Source: CAWUKV01 sp963923025 (GTDB lineage Bacteria; Cyanobacteriota; Cyanobacteriia; Phormidesmidales; Phormidesmidaceae). From it: DNA of 64,000 nucleotides. A program made the position numbers and the translations under genes. Below, piece by piece: positions 1 to 8,056 of the stretch. Position 1 is the stretch's first letter, and each line of letters starts with the position of its first letter. The DNA lies in contig CAWUKV010000002.1 of the NCBI GenBank assembly GCA_963923025.1, positions 15,482-79,481 of the forward strand, given 5' to 3'. The notes beneath the pieces are model-generated. The model searched no databases. It was not told the origin of the DNA and was given only the letters and a program-made list of their open reading frames with translations.

Positions 1-2
1 CG

Positions 3-1406
3 GATCGCGTCGGTGAGCTGGCAGTGCTGGGCTACAGCGATAACACCATCAAAGCTGTTCGGTTTGAACCGGGGGCAGGGGTGCGAAATCCGGCGGTACA
101 GCTGCGGCTACAGAGCGATCGCATGGGACAGTCGTTGGACCGATGGATTGCAGCTGCGCCAGCCGCCTACGGACAGATGTCTGTGGGGCCGGCCACACTT
201 CAAATTGTGCAGGCCGACTCTGCGGCTGACGTGGATCGGGCCCTCGCACCAGTGACGCCTACAGAAGCGGTCAACCCCCTGGGGCTGCTGACCCTAACCT
301 GGGCCGGTGAAACTCGCACCGTTGACGTTGCAGCGGCTCGACAGCAGCCGTTGCCCGTGGGGACGGGTACCGTCAGCGTTGCCGGGTTCTGGCCTGACTT
401 TCGGTTGAACAGCGATCATCAGCCGACGACGGCCTCTGACCAATTGTTAAACCCGGCTGTGGAGCTAGTCTTGTCGAACGGGGCGCTGACACAGCGCTGG
501 TACGTGTTCAGCAAAGACAGCTTTGATCCGATTCCGCTGACGGGACAGAGCAGTCACGCCGATTCGACGGTGGATTTGACAACCGTGCCCGTGCAGACTG
601 CGGATCTAGTTGCGCAATACAGCATCGAGCCAACCGTGGCAGAACCCGATGCCTTTTTCCGCGTGGTGGTTGATGCCGACGATCATCTTTATTACGCCGC
701 CCGGTCGTCCAAGGGCTTTGTCTCTGGGCCCTTAGCGTTAGGCGATACCGTAACGCCCGGATGGGCTGACTTTACCGTTACCCTAACGACCTATGTTGCT
801 GACGCCCAGGTGCAGCGTGATGTTGTTCCCTTGCCAGATGGTGCGCCAGCGGAGGGCGAACCGGCCCTGCTGGTGTCTGCGGGTGGGAGTGACCCGACCT
901 GGATTCCTTGGGGAGAGGCCTATGCGCTAAATGGCCCCGGTGGTGACTGGTATGTCTCTTTTAGTCCAAAGCTGCTACAGCTGCCCTTTGGCGTGAAGTT
1001 GGATGACTTTATTGTTGAGCGCAATGAAGGGTCCGAATCGGTGGCCATGTGGACAAGCGTGATGCGACTAATTGATCCGTTGTCTGGTCAATTATCCAAC
1101 CGACGGGTGTGGATGAATCACCCCACCTGGTTTAAGGGATGGAAGCTAGCGCAGGCCTCCTGGAATCCGGGGGATCTGAATCAATCGACGCTCCAGGTCA
1201 AGCGTGAGCCCTGGTGGGTAACGGGCCTCACCTGGCTCGGGTCTTTGATGGTAACCGTGGGCATCGGGGTGATGTTCTACGGTCGAGCGGTGGCGAAGCA
1301 GGTAAAAGGGATTTCATCGCTGCTGTCAGAGCCAGACGACAACTCGACTGCGGGCACCATTCCGATTCTGAGCGTGTTTACCAAAGGTCGTGTTCAGGAG
1401 AGCTAG
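3..1406 (+). CDS. ResB-like cytochrome c biogenesis protein, 5' truncated by window edge
   Basis: The reading frame is open from the first complete codon of the window, so the true start lies upstream. What is seen is a long, mostly extracytoplasmic domain followed by one membrane segment near the C-terminus (around VTGLTWLGSLMVTVGIGVMF) and a short basic tail. The sequence before that helix (GWKLAQASWNP, then STLQVKREPWW) is typical of ResB/Ccs1-family proteins, which together with CcsA/ResC move haem across the membrane and attach it to apocytochromes c (System II). A CcsA-like gene follows 114 bp downstream on the same strand, which supports the call. Cyanobacterial Ccs1 is normally more compact; this protein and its partner look more like the versions found in Planctomycetes or Bacteroidetes. 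That resemblance is from memory of the families and has not been tested by alignment. Confidence 0.7.
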   Translation, partial: DRVGELAVLGYSDNTIKAVRFEPGAGVRNPAVQLRLQSDRMGQSLDRWIAAAPAAYGQMSVGPATLQIVQADSAADVDRALAPVTPTEAVNPLGLLTLTWAGETRTVDVAAARQQPLPVGTGTVSVAGFWPDFRLNSDHQPTTASDQLLNPAVELVLSNGALTQRWYVFSKDSFDPIPLTGQSSHADSTVDLTTVPVQTADLVAQYSIEPTVAEPDAFFRVVVDADDHLYYAARSSKGFVSGPLALGDTVTPGWADFTVTLTTYVADAQVQRDVVPLPDGAPAEGEPALLVSAGGSDPTWIPWGEAYALNGPGGDWYVSFSPKLLQLPFGVKLDDFIVERNEGSESVAMWTSVMRLIDPLSGQLSNRRVWMNHPTWFKGWKLAQASWNPGDLNQSTLQVKREPWWVTGLTWLGSLMVTVGIGVMFYGRAVAKQVKGISSLLSEPDDNSTAGTIPILSVFTKGRVQES

Positions 1407-1520
1407 TTTGAGTGTGTTGCATTAGCCTGCTGCTGGCCAACCGGCTTGGATGGCGGGCTTGACTTTTAGACATTGAATTACCCATAGGCCGACAAAACAA
1501 TTTTGAAAACCACAGGAACG

Positions 1521-3242
1521 ATGAAGCTGTTTAAGTTTGCGATTGGACTTTGCTTAGGGCTATTGCTGATTGCCCTGCCGGTAAATCAGTTTCAGGTCTC
1601 TGACACGGATGCCCTAGAGACGCTGGTGGTGCAGCAGGGCGGCCGTAAAAAGCCGCTGGACACCGTTGCCCAGGAAACCGTTGCTAAAATCCACGGCAAA
1701 ACCACTTACCAGCACGAGGATGCCAACGGTAACCGCGTCACTGAAAGCGCCATGGAAACGTTTTTGTCGCTGTGGCTGAACAATCGCAACTGGAACGAAG
1801 AGCCCTTTGTTCTAGTCAGCTATCGCCCCCTGAAGGAGCGGGTTGGTCTGCCGGTGGACGAGAAGTATTTTTCTTTCAAGACGCTGATGGGCAATGCCGA
1901 GCTGGGCAGTGTTGTTCGCAGTGCCCACGAGAAAGAGCTAAAGGACGAAGACCTCACCCGCGATGAGCGAGAGGCTCTGACGATAGAAGACCGACTGACG
2001 CTGATGCTAGGGTCGGTAAATGATGATGCGATCGCTATCGTTCCCCATCCGACCGACCCTAAAGGCAAGTGGTTAGGGATCAGCGAAGCCCCGACGCTGT
2101 ATGCACCAGAATCGGTCGCGCCCCTGCTGGCAGACTTCGCGCTGATCAAGCAAACGGTTTTCTCTGGGACAAGCCACATCGCCATGATTGGCCCTTTGGC
2201 TGCTGAGCTGAAGGACGGGCTGGCGGCGTTGAGTCCTCAGGTGTATCCGGTCAATGCGGTGATGCACCGGGAAATATTTTTTAATCACTTCCATCCCTTT
2301 GCTAAAGCGTGGCAGCTGTATGGCCTAGCCTTTCTGGTGATGCTGGGTGTGCTCTGGATTAAGCCCTTTACGGCCTACTGGACCGCCATCGGTTTGTTTG
2401 TGGCCGGGGTGGGTGTGCAAGCCTACGGTTTTTGGGAGCGGATGCAGATTGCCGGTCGTCCGCCCGTGACCAACATGTATGAATCTGTGGTTTGGGTTGG
2501 GTTTGGCATTGCTGCGATCGCGCTTACCTTCGAGCTACTGCAGCGGTCTAAGTACTACCTGCTGGCGGCTGCCCCTCTGTCTGTCGTCTGTTTGATTTTG
2601 GCCGATAGCTTGCCCGCCGTGTTGGACCCCAGTATTGCCCCGCTGGTTCCGGTCCTGCGCGATAACTTTTGGCTCAGCATTCATGTCCCTACCATCGCCC
2701 TCAGCTATGCCAGTTTTGCGCTGGCGTTGGGCCTGGGGCATGTTGCCCTGGGTAGCTACCTGTTTACGCCCAATGCCAAGAAGCGGATTCAGCTGTTGTC
2801 GCAGCTGAACTATAGAGTGCTACAGGTGGGCGTGCTGTTGCTGACGGCGGGCATCATTCTGGGGGGCATCTGGGCGCACTTCTCCTGGGGACGGTTCTGG
2901 GGCTGGGATCCCAAGGAGACCTGGGCGCTGATTGCGCTGCTGTGCTACCTGATTCCCCTACATGGTCGGCTGGTAGGCTGGATTGGCAACTTCGGCATCA
3001 GCGTGGCCAGTGTGGTGGCCTTTAACGCAGTGTTGATGGCCTGGTACGGGGTTAACTTTGTGCTGGGTACGGGGCTGCACAGCTATGGCTTTGGCACGGG
3101 TGGATCAGAGCTAATGATTGTTGCGGTAGTCGGCGCAGATCTGCTGTTTGTGCTGGCGGCGGCGGCGCGGCACCAAGGCTGGCTAGGTAGTGAGATGTCG
3201 GATGCCGATGTCAGTGTGACGCCAACGCCTCAAGGAAATTAG
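1521..3242 (+). CDS. CcsA/ResC-like haem-handling protein with extra N-terminal periplasmic domain
   Basis: The C-terminal half is a multi-spanning CcsA domain with the haem-binding WWD-type motif WGRFWGWDPKETWALI and flanking histidines (in HVPTIALSY and in LHSYGFGTGG), as expected for the haem exporter/ligase of System II cytochrome c biogenesis. The N-terminal part has one hydrophobic segment and then about 230 extracytoplasmic residues beginning with QGGRKKPLDTVAQE, a type of segment I associate with CcsA proteins of Bacteroidetes and Planctomycetes rather than with the roughly 320-350 residue cyanobacterial CcsA. I chose the ATG at 1521, preceded closely by AGGA; a TTG at 1503 in the same frame is an alternative. 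It lies downstream of the ResB-like gene and probably forms one unit with it. It may be a second Ccs system beside the canonical one. Confidence 0.82.
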   Translation: MKLFKFAIGLCLGLLLIALPVNQFQVSDTDALETLVVQQGGRKKPLDTVAQETVAKIHGKTTYQHEDANGNRVTESAMETFLSLWLNNRNWNEEPFVLVSYRPLKERVGLPVDEKYFSFKTLMGNAELGSVVRSAHEKELKDEDLTRDEREALTIEDRLTLMLGSVNDDAIAIVPHPTDPKGKWLGISEAPTLYAPESVAPLLADFALIKQTVFSGTSHIAMIGPLAAELKDGLAALSPQVYPVNAVMHREIFFNHFHPFAKAWQLYGLAFLVMLGVLWIKPFTAYWTAIGLFVAGVGVQAYGFWERMQIAGRPPVTNMYESVVWVGFGIAAIALTFELLQRSKYYLLAAAPLSVVCLILADSLPAVLDPSIAPLVPVLRDNFWLSIHVPTIALSYASFALALGLGHVALGSYLFTPNAKKRIQLLSQLNYRVLQVGVLLLTAGIILGGIWAHFSWGRFWGWDPKETWALIALLCYLIPLHGRLVGWIGNFGISVASVVAFNAVLMAWYGVNFVLGTGLHSYGFGTGGSELMIVAVVGADLLFVLAAAARHQGWLGSEMSDADVSVTPTPQGN

Positions 3243-3252
3243 GGGCGATGGC

Positions 3253-3293
3253 TAAACCGCGTCTAGGTTGAAACCTGGGGCTTTCCCCAGTTC
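3253..3293 (-). repeat. Dispersed repeat, degenerate/truncated copy D
   Basis: Read on the minus strand, this segment (GAACTGGGGAAAGC to GACGCGGTTTA) matches the ends of the 73-74 bp element at 43564-43636 and 61447-61520, but lacks an internal block. It begins 10 bp after the CcsA-like stop codon. It can fold as a short hairpin. Confidence 0.55.
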
Positions 3294-3385
3294 AATGCAA
3301 TTGAACCTTGCGATAAGTTCGCGCTGAATCGTTCCGGTCTTGTTTGTTCAACGGGTACGTCGTACCCTAACTCTCCCATAAATCT

Positions 3386-3859
3386 ATGAAACGACGTGAA
3401 TTTTTGAACTGGGTTGGGCTGGGCTTTGTAGCAACCTCTTTACCCGTTGCCATGGCGGCTTGCACGCCCGAAGAAACGGCTGATGCGCCGACCTCAGATG
3501 ACGCCCCGGCTTCCTCCGGGCCCACCCCAGTTGACAGCAGCATCCGAGAGGACGGATTTGCGGCGCTGGGCACTGTCGAGGACCTAGACGCCAACGGTTC
3601 ACTCTCAAAAATTGGCTTTGTTGCTGGTCAGGTTGTTGCTATTCGCGATCCGGGGAATCCGGAGGGGGTTGTGGCCTACAACTCACTCTGTACCCATCAG
3701 GGTTGTACGGTCGCTTGGGATGGCGACCTGCTGGCCTGCCCCTGCCATGGGTCTAAGTTTAATGCCGACGGCACCGTTGCCGAAGGACCCGCATCCGGTC
3801 CGCTGGCTCCCTACGAAGCCAAGGTAGAGGACGATCTGGTGCTGATTAAAGCGCGATAA
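3386..3859 (+). CDS. Rieske [2Fe-2S] protein with Tat/lipoprotein-like signal
   Basis: A 157-residue protein with the two Rieske cluster-binding motifs, CTHQGC (residues 102-107) and CPCHG (118-122), which hold a [2Fe-2S] cluster through two Cys and two His. The N-terminus KRREFLNWVGLGFVATSLP is a twin-arginine-type signal and is followed by AMAAC with Cys26, which could be a lipobox. A Ser/Pro/Ala-rich linker (residues 27-52) separates this from the Rieske domain. It therefore appears to be exported folded and possibly lipid-anchored. It is shorter than PetC of the cytochrome b6f complex (about 180 residues) and lacks a PetC-type N-terminal helix arrangement. It sits 143 bp after the CcsA-like gene, suggesting a role in an electron-transfer chain that uses c-type haem. 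The partner is unknown. Confidence 0.88.
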   Translation: MKRREFLNWVGLGFVATSLPVAMAACTPEETADAPTSDDAPASSGPTPVDSSIREDGFAALGTVEDLDANGSLSKIGFVAGQVVAIRDPGNPEGVVAYNSLCTHQGCTVAWDGDLLACPCHGSKFNADGTVAEGPASGPLAPYEAKVEDDLVLIKAR

Positions 3860-3982
3860 ATCAGCCCTATTGAACCCTTCCCTATAGTCCGCTGATCAGG
3901 TCGCTATCCCAGCTCTCATCGTAGTTGGGACACTCGTCTGCGTCGGTGGCGGGGCTAGGGGATGTAGAGCTTGCGCTAAGCC

Positions 3983-4996
3983 TCAACCCACGCTCGCCAT
4001 TCTTGGATTCCAGCGCGATCGCGTTTCCTCGATATGCATAGTTTCTTCGTTCTTCTTGAGATGGCGGGGGCTGCTCTCAAATGCAATAGAAGAGGGTAAG
4101 GCATCGGGGCCGTACTCCTCTCGAATAAAGGCGTCTACGGTCTTGTACGAGGGTGGAAAGCCATCTTTGATGCCTTCTACCGTTTCCTGGTATTGCTTCA
4201 GCGCTGCTGAGAACAGTCCTGTTCCATCATCAAAAAAGCGCTCGGACGTCTCTCCGTAAGCCTCGTAAGGATAGTAATTTAGGTCTTCTGGTGCGTAATG
4301 GGCAACCCAAGAGGAATAGCACCAATACTCGCCAAAGGTGCCAAAATCGTTGGCTGACTGCATCATCAGCTGCAGCCAATGGTCGTCAGACTGGTAATAT
4401 TCACCGAGCCGTTTGCCAAAATCTCGTAGGTGCGACTGCTTGAACCACATGTGATGGGGAATGAACGTACCCACGGGGTCCTTGGCTGCTGGAATACCCA
4501 GCACGGTGTTGATCCAGTGCTCCCATTTGGCAACAATCGCTGGATTGCCGTAGGCATTGTGCTGAATCAGTGCGAAGCTATGCTTTGCCTCACCGTCAAT
4601 ATCTTGAAACAGCGGCCAGGTTTCACCTGGCAACAGGTCACTATCCCATACCAGGTACCACTCGCTCAGTCCTTCGATGCCCTCATAGGCTCCTAGCTTT
4701 AGCAGCTGCTGGTAAAACCAGCCGGGGGTATAAAGCGACCCACTCAGGTCTAGAACCTGACAGATCTGGTCTTTGGTAAAGCCGATAGGCTTGAAAAAAT
4801 CTTCTTCTGGATGAATCTGTAGGGGTGCAATGTCCCAATCTTCAGAGACTGAGGACAACAGCTCAGCCTGCTCGTGGGGCGTGACCACATGGATAGACCG
4901 AGGCTGGTAGTGCTGGGTTAGTCCCTCTAGCGTTGCCCGCGTATTCCAGCGCACGCGAAAGAGCGGAATAACAATATCAAATGCGTCTTTAGCCAT
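3983..4996 (-). CDS. DUF6492-like / GT-A-type putative glycosyltransferase
   Basis: A 337-residue soluble protein. The ATG at 4996 is chosen because it is preceded by AGGA about 8 bp away and begins MAKDAFDIVIPLFRV, a typical first strand of a GT-A fold. The motif YLVWDSDLLPG resembles the metal-binding DxD motif of nucleotide-sugar transferases. I associate this layout with the DUF6492 family, for which transferase activity is an inference. It is on the same strand as, and 117 bp downstream of, the sedoheptulose-7-phosphate cyclase gene, so the two are probably co-transcribed. A reasonable inference is that it glycosylates or otherwise modifies the cyclitol product. No signal peptide or membrane segment is apparent. 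Confidence 0.6.
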   Translation of the reverse strand: MAKDAFDIVIPLFRVRWNTRATLEGLTQHYQPRSIHVVTPHEQAELLSSVSEDWDIAPLQIHPEEDFFKPIGFTKDQICQVLDLSGSLYTPGWFYQQLLKLGAYEGIEGLSEWYLVWDSDLLPGETWPLFQDIDGEAKHSFALIQHNAYGNPAIVAKWEHWINTVLGIPAAKDPVGTFIPHHMWFKQSHLRDFGKRLGEYYQSDDHWLQLMMQSANDFGTFGEYWCYSSWVAHYAPEDLNYYPYEAYGETSERFFDDGTGLFSAALKQYQETVEGIKDGFPPSYKTVDAFIREEYGPDALPSSIAFESSPRHLKKNEETMHIEETRSRWNPRMASVG

Positions 4997-5113
4997 GGTT
5001 TGGTTCCTGAACATCCATCCTAAATACCGTCTCAAGAGGCCGCAGGGACTCAAAAGGCTGTAGGGGTACAGCGGCGGACTGCACCCCTACCTGTCAGCGT
5101 TACGCTTAAGCTA

Positions 5114-6895
5114 TTAAACCGCTGATAGGGCCTCTTCCAGTCCGGCTGCATGGCCGTTCTCTGCGGGCTGCGTGGTAGTCAGACTATGGCCCACGGTAGA
5201 CGGGTCTTCTAGCCCTACGTCGGCGCAGTGGGGGTCGATCCCCCAGCCCTCCCGGGGGTATTGGGCACAGATGGCCTGGTATTCTTCAACCGCGTTGAAG
5301 AGCTCTTGCTTTGTCAACGAGTTGAGGTAACCACACTGACCAATCTCACCTTTGGGTAACGGTGCAGCCAGATTCTGTCCCCGCTTCTGAACAATCTTTT
5401 CTTGAGATTCCCAGAGCGTAACTTTGTTGTGCAGAATATCGTGCCACAGACTCAGACCAAAGCTGCTGATCAGCTTGAGGATGCGGTGCATGTGTTCTTC
5501 GCTAATCCAGCCAACACTGTGGCTCAGGTAAGCGCCGAAACCCATACCAATGGCAACGGCATGACCATGTAGCAGGCCGGCTTCAATTTCAAAGCCGGGA
5601 GACCAGGTGTGGCCATAAGCGTGAGGGCGGCACTGGTGAGTTTCGTACAGGTTGTCGTACTCGGCCGCAACGTAGCTGCGCAGCGCACCCGCACAGATGC
5701 GCCTCGAGAGTGCGGCGATCGCTTCATCGGGCTCACAGTCAACAGTGCCAAACCGTGTGTCGATGAGGGCCGATCCTGCCTTTTCTAGATTCTCGAATAG
5801 CTCAGCGTCCTTAACCGTTGCCATCTTGATGATTTCGGCAATGCCATGGCGCAGCCAGCCTTCTTTTAGCGTCTTGAAGAAGTGACGATCGGTGATGGAG
5901 AGAACCGGCGGGTGGTAAGCGCCAAACAGATTCTTGTAGCCAAACCCGTCGCAGCAGGTACGGGGCGATGGACCCGCATCAATGCCTGCAACAATAGAGG
6001 TAGAGAGCATCACGTAGGGCGTGTTGCGGTGATAGAGCGCACAGGCCAGACCGGCCGTATCGGTTAGAACACCGCCCCCGGCAATGAGCACCGGTTCGTT
6101 ACGAGAGACGCCCAGACGTTTGAAGTCACCCAGCATTCTCTCTACGGTAGAAATCCCTTTGTCGACTTCCATTGCCCGATAAACAACCTTGTCAAGCTGG
6201 ATGCCGTGGTAGTCGAAGTAGTGCTCTATCTGCTCACCGTAGTAGCGTTCGACGTTTTGGTCGACCACGCAAACGCAGCGCCCCAGCGACTTGTAGGTAT
6301 CCCTTAAAATGGTCTGATCGGGGTCTAGCGCATGGTCTACTAGCTTGATTGAGGTAAAGGTGCTGGAGTGCATGACCGCCTCGACATGGTGGTCATCCTC
6401 GGTGTTGACCACGTAGCCCCGACTTTCGCGATAGCTGGAGGTGGGATAAATCGCGTGAGGGTTCTCTTTCACCAAACGCTCAGCCAGGGCTTCATAGAAC
6501 CCTTTGTCACGGCTACGGAGCAGGCGTTCCAGCAGTTTGACCTCACCTAGGTTGGATAACAGCAGCCGGTCAGAAAAATTGCGCCAGGCTAACCCCGCGG
6601 CCATGTCGAAGGCACCCACCATTTCTGCAAACAGGGCAAAGAAACGCTTAAGGGAGAAATTGAGACCGCTGCGAAGACTGCGGCAGGCGGCTAAGCCAGC
6701 GATCGCGCCCGCTGCTGCAAAGTCTTCTCCAAGCTCTTTTGCAAAAGCTGGACTGTCAATCAGGGAAAGCAAGAGGCTGCGAAAGTGCCTATCACAACAA
6801 ATTGCCTCAACCGCGTTGTCCAGACTCTCGTAGGTGAGGGGGGCGCTGTCGTACGCGGCAACAAAGGTCTTAACTGCTGAAGTGGTTGTCATCAT
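5114..6895 (-). CDS. Sedoheptulose-7-phosphate cyclase family (dehydroquinate-synthase-like) with N-terminal extension
   Basis: Residues about 205-570 form a sugar phosphate cyclase domain of the 3-dehydroquinate synthase superfamily. Visible are the NAD-binding GGGVLTDTAGLA (273-284), DAG-GYKNLFGAYHPP, and the probable metal ligands Glu354 (GIAEIIKM), His429 (AYGHTWSP) and His443 (LLHGHAV). GYKNLFGAYHPP and YGHTWSP resemble the cyclases that use sedoheptulose 7-phosphate (EEVS, EVS, DDGS) rather than AroB; DDGS starts mycosporine-like amino acid synthesis. At 593 residues it is about 180 longer than Anabaena DDGS because of a helical N-terminal region (1-190) of unknown function. The neighbouring genes are not the mysB/mysC partners of the mycosporine pathway, so the product is undetermined. 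Two adjacent ATG codons (6895, 6892) can serve as the start; AGG lies just upstream. Confidence 0.85.
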   Translation of the reverse strand: MMTTTSAVKTFVAAYDSAPLTYESLDNAVEAICCDRHFRSLLLSLIDSPAFAKELGEDFAAAGAIAGLAACRSLRSGLNFSLKRFFALFAEMVGAFDMAAGLAWRNFSDRLLLSNLGEVKLLERLLRSRDKGFYEALAERLVKENPHAIYPTSSYRESRGYVVNTEDDHHVEAVMHSSTFTSIKLVDHALDPDQTILRDTYKSLGRCVCVVDQNVERYYGEQIEHYFDYHGIQLDKVVYRAMEVDKGISTVERMLGDFKRLGVSRNEPVLIAGGGVLTDTAGLACALYHRNTPYVMLSTSIVAGIDAGPSPRTCCDGFGYKNLFGAYHPPVLSITDRHFFKTLKEGWLRHGIAEIIKMATVKDAELFENLEKAGSALIDTRFGTVDCEPDEAIAALSRRICAGALRSYVAAEYDNLYETHQCRPHAYGHTWSPGFEIEAGLLHGHAVAIGMGFGAYLSHSVGWISEEHMHRILKLISSFGLSLWHDILHNKVTLWESQEKIVQKRGQNLAAPLPKGEIGQCGYLNSLTKQELFNAVEEYQAICAQYPREGWGIDPHCADVGLEDPSTVGHSLTTTQPAENGHAAGLEEALSAV

Positions 6896-8056
6896 TACCT
6901 AAATTTGGGAGAAACCGCATCTACAGCGTTTTTCCGGGACGCTGAACCCTTGTCGATACTAAACCAAAACAAATCTTAAGACAATATTATAAAAGTTATT
7001 GCTTCGTAATACGGCAGAGCCACGAAAATGTTCAGAATGCCTACTAATAGCCTTTCTTATTTTTCTTCTTTGAGAATTAAAAGAGAAAAATTGAGGCATT
7101 TTGGGCGATTCTGTGTCTATTTTTAAGTGCATTCTTGGCTTTGCAGCCGCAAAAAAAACGAGCAGCAGAATCTGTCGCAGGCATGTCATTGACAAAGAGA
7201 TTGTCTAATGCATGTAGGATGGTGGCCGCTAGGCTCCGTTAGAACAAAGCTATATGCTGCCTTAGAGCTATCTCCTGCTTAGGCTGAAATTCTCCAGTTC
7301 GATACCCCGACGCCAGCGGTGAGGCCGTAAAACTCAGGTTGGGTCATGATCGAATGGCTGCTGCCTTGGAAAACAGCAGGCGTCGAACAACATCAGCTAG
7401 ACCTACACCTAATGCCAGGTCAGGCTAGTTACAGGTTAGAGCGGTTACTAGTTTGCAACGGGAATGATGGCAGCGAGCACTATGAGAACGCCGACAACTA
7501 AAGTTGTCTCAGCGGAAGTTGTTATTTGTGCTGTCTGACTTAACGACGCTAACGTTGAGCCAAACAGTAATGGAGATATTTATGTCAAGGGTACTAAGAG
7601 TATTGAACCCAAGGCGCTGGAACGGTCCGGGAGATCGTAAAACAGATCGGGACCGTAGAACAGTAAAATTAAAAAACGCTGTAGTTAAGTATGGCTCATT
7701 ATTACGGTAGCTGCAACATCTGTGTCTGTATGCCTCGATACTTCGCTCCTTTCACGCCTTACTGAGACAGTTGGCTGATTTTGCACGGAAAAGGCTAAAT
7801 ATTTAATAAAAAACCGTTTTTTGGCTGTTGGGTAGCTGTTGAATGCTGCCCTGTTCTTAAGGTGTAAAAATAGGTGAGCTGGCCCGATTGGGTGACTGTG
7901 ATCCTTGCCCTGCCTGGACTCTATGGAATGCATAGACTTTGTCACGGTTGAGCCGAATATCCGCCTTAGGTTAGAGCCATGATGCGGCAGTGACGCGTTT
8001 TTGGTGTCTGCTTCTAGTAGGGCACGGCTACTCAACCCAAACGCAGCAGTCGTCTT
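6896..8056. other. 1.16-kb intergenic region, no confident gene
   Basis: This A/T-richer stretch should contain the minus-strand promoter of the cyclase gene. I see a perfect 16-bp palindrome (GACAACT-AA-AGTTGTC, 7493-7508), a hairpin (ACGGTCC...GGACCGT, 7622-7656) and one short plus-strand ORF with a plausible ribosome site (7582-7710, 42 codons). Larger open frames here show no recognisable protein. Confidence 0.5.
7493..7508. promoter_or_regulatory. Perfect 16-bp palindrome, possible operator
   Basis: GACAACT, AA, AGTTGTC forms an exact inverted repeat about 70 bp before the small ORF at 7582. No transcription factor is recognised for it. Confidence 0.25.

Noticed and set aside
1820..2185. 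Minus-strand 121-codon frame inside the CcsA-like gene
   Set aside because: Antisense to a clear coding region, low-complexity Ser/Arg-rich translation.
5114..6895. Assignment as AroB (3-dehydroquinate synthase) or as the mycosporine enzyme DDGS
   Set aside because: The substrate-loop motifs differ from AroB, and the length and neighbours differ from the mycosporine cluster, so only the broader cyclase family is claimed.
7622..7656. Hairpin read as a terminator
   Set aside because: It is followed by an A-rich, not T-rich, tract on the plus strand and has no T run on the minus strand.
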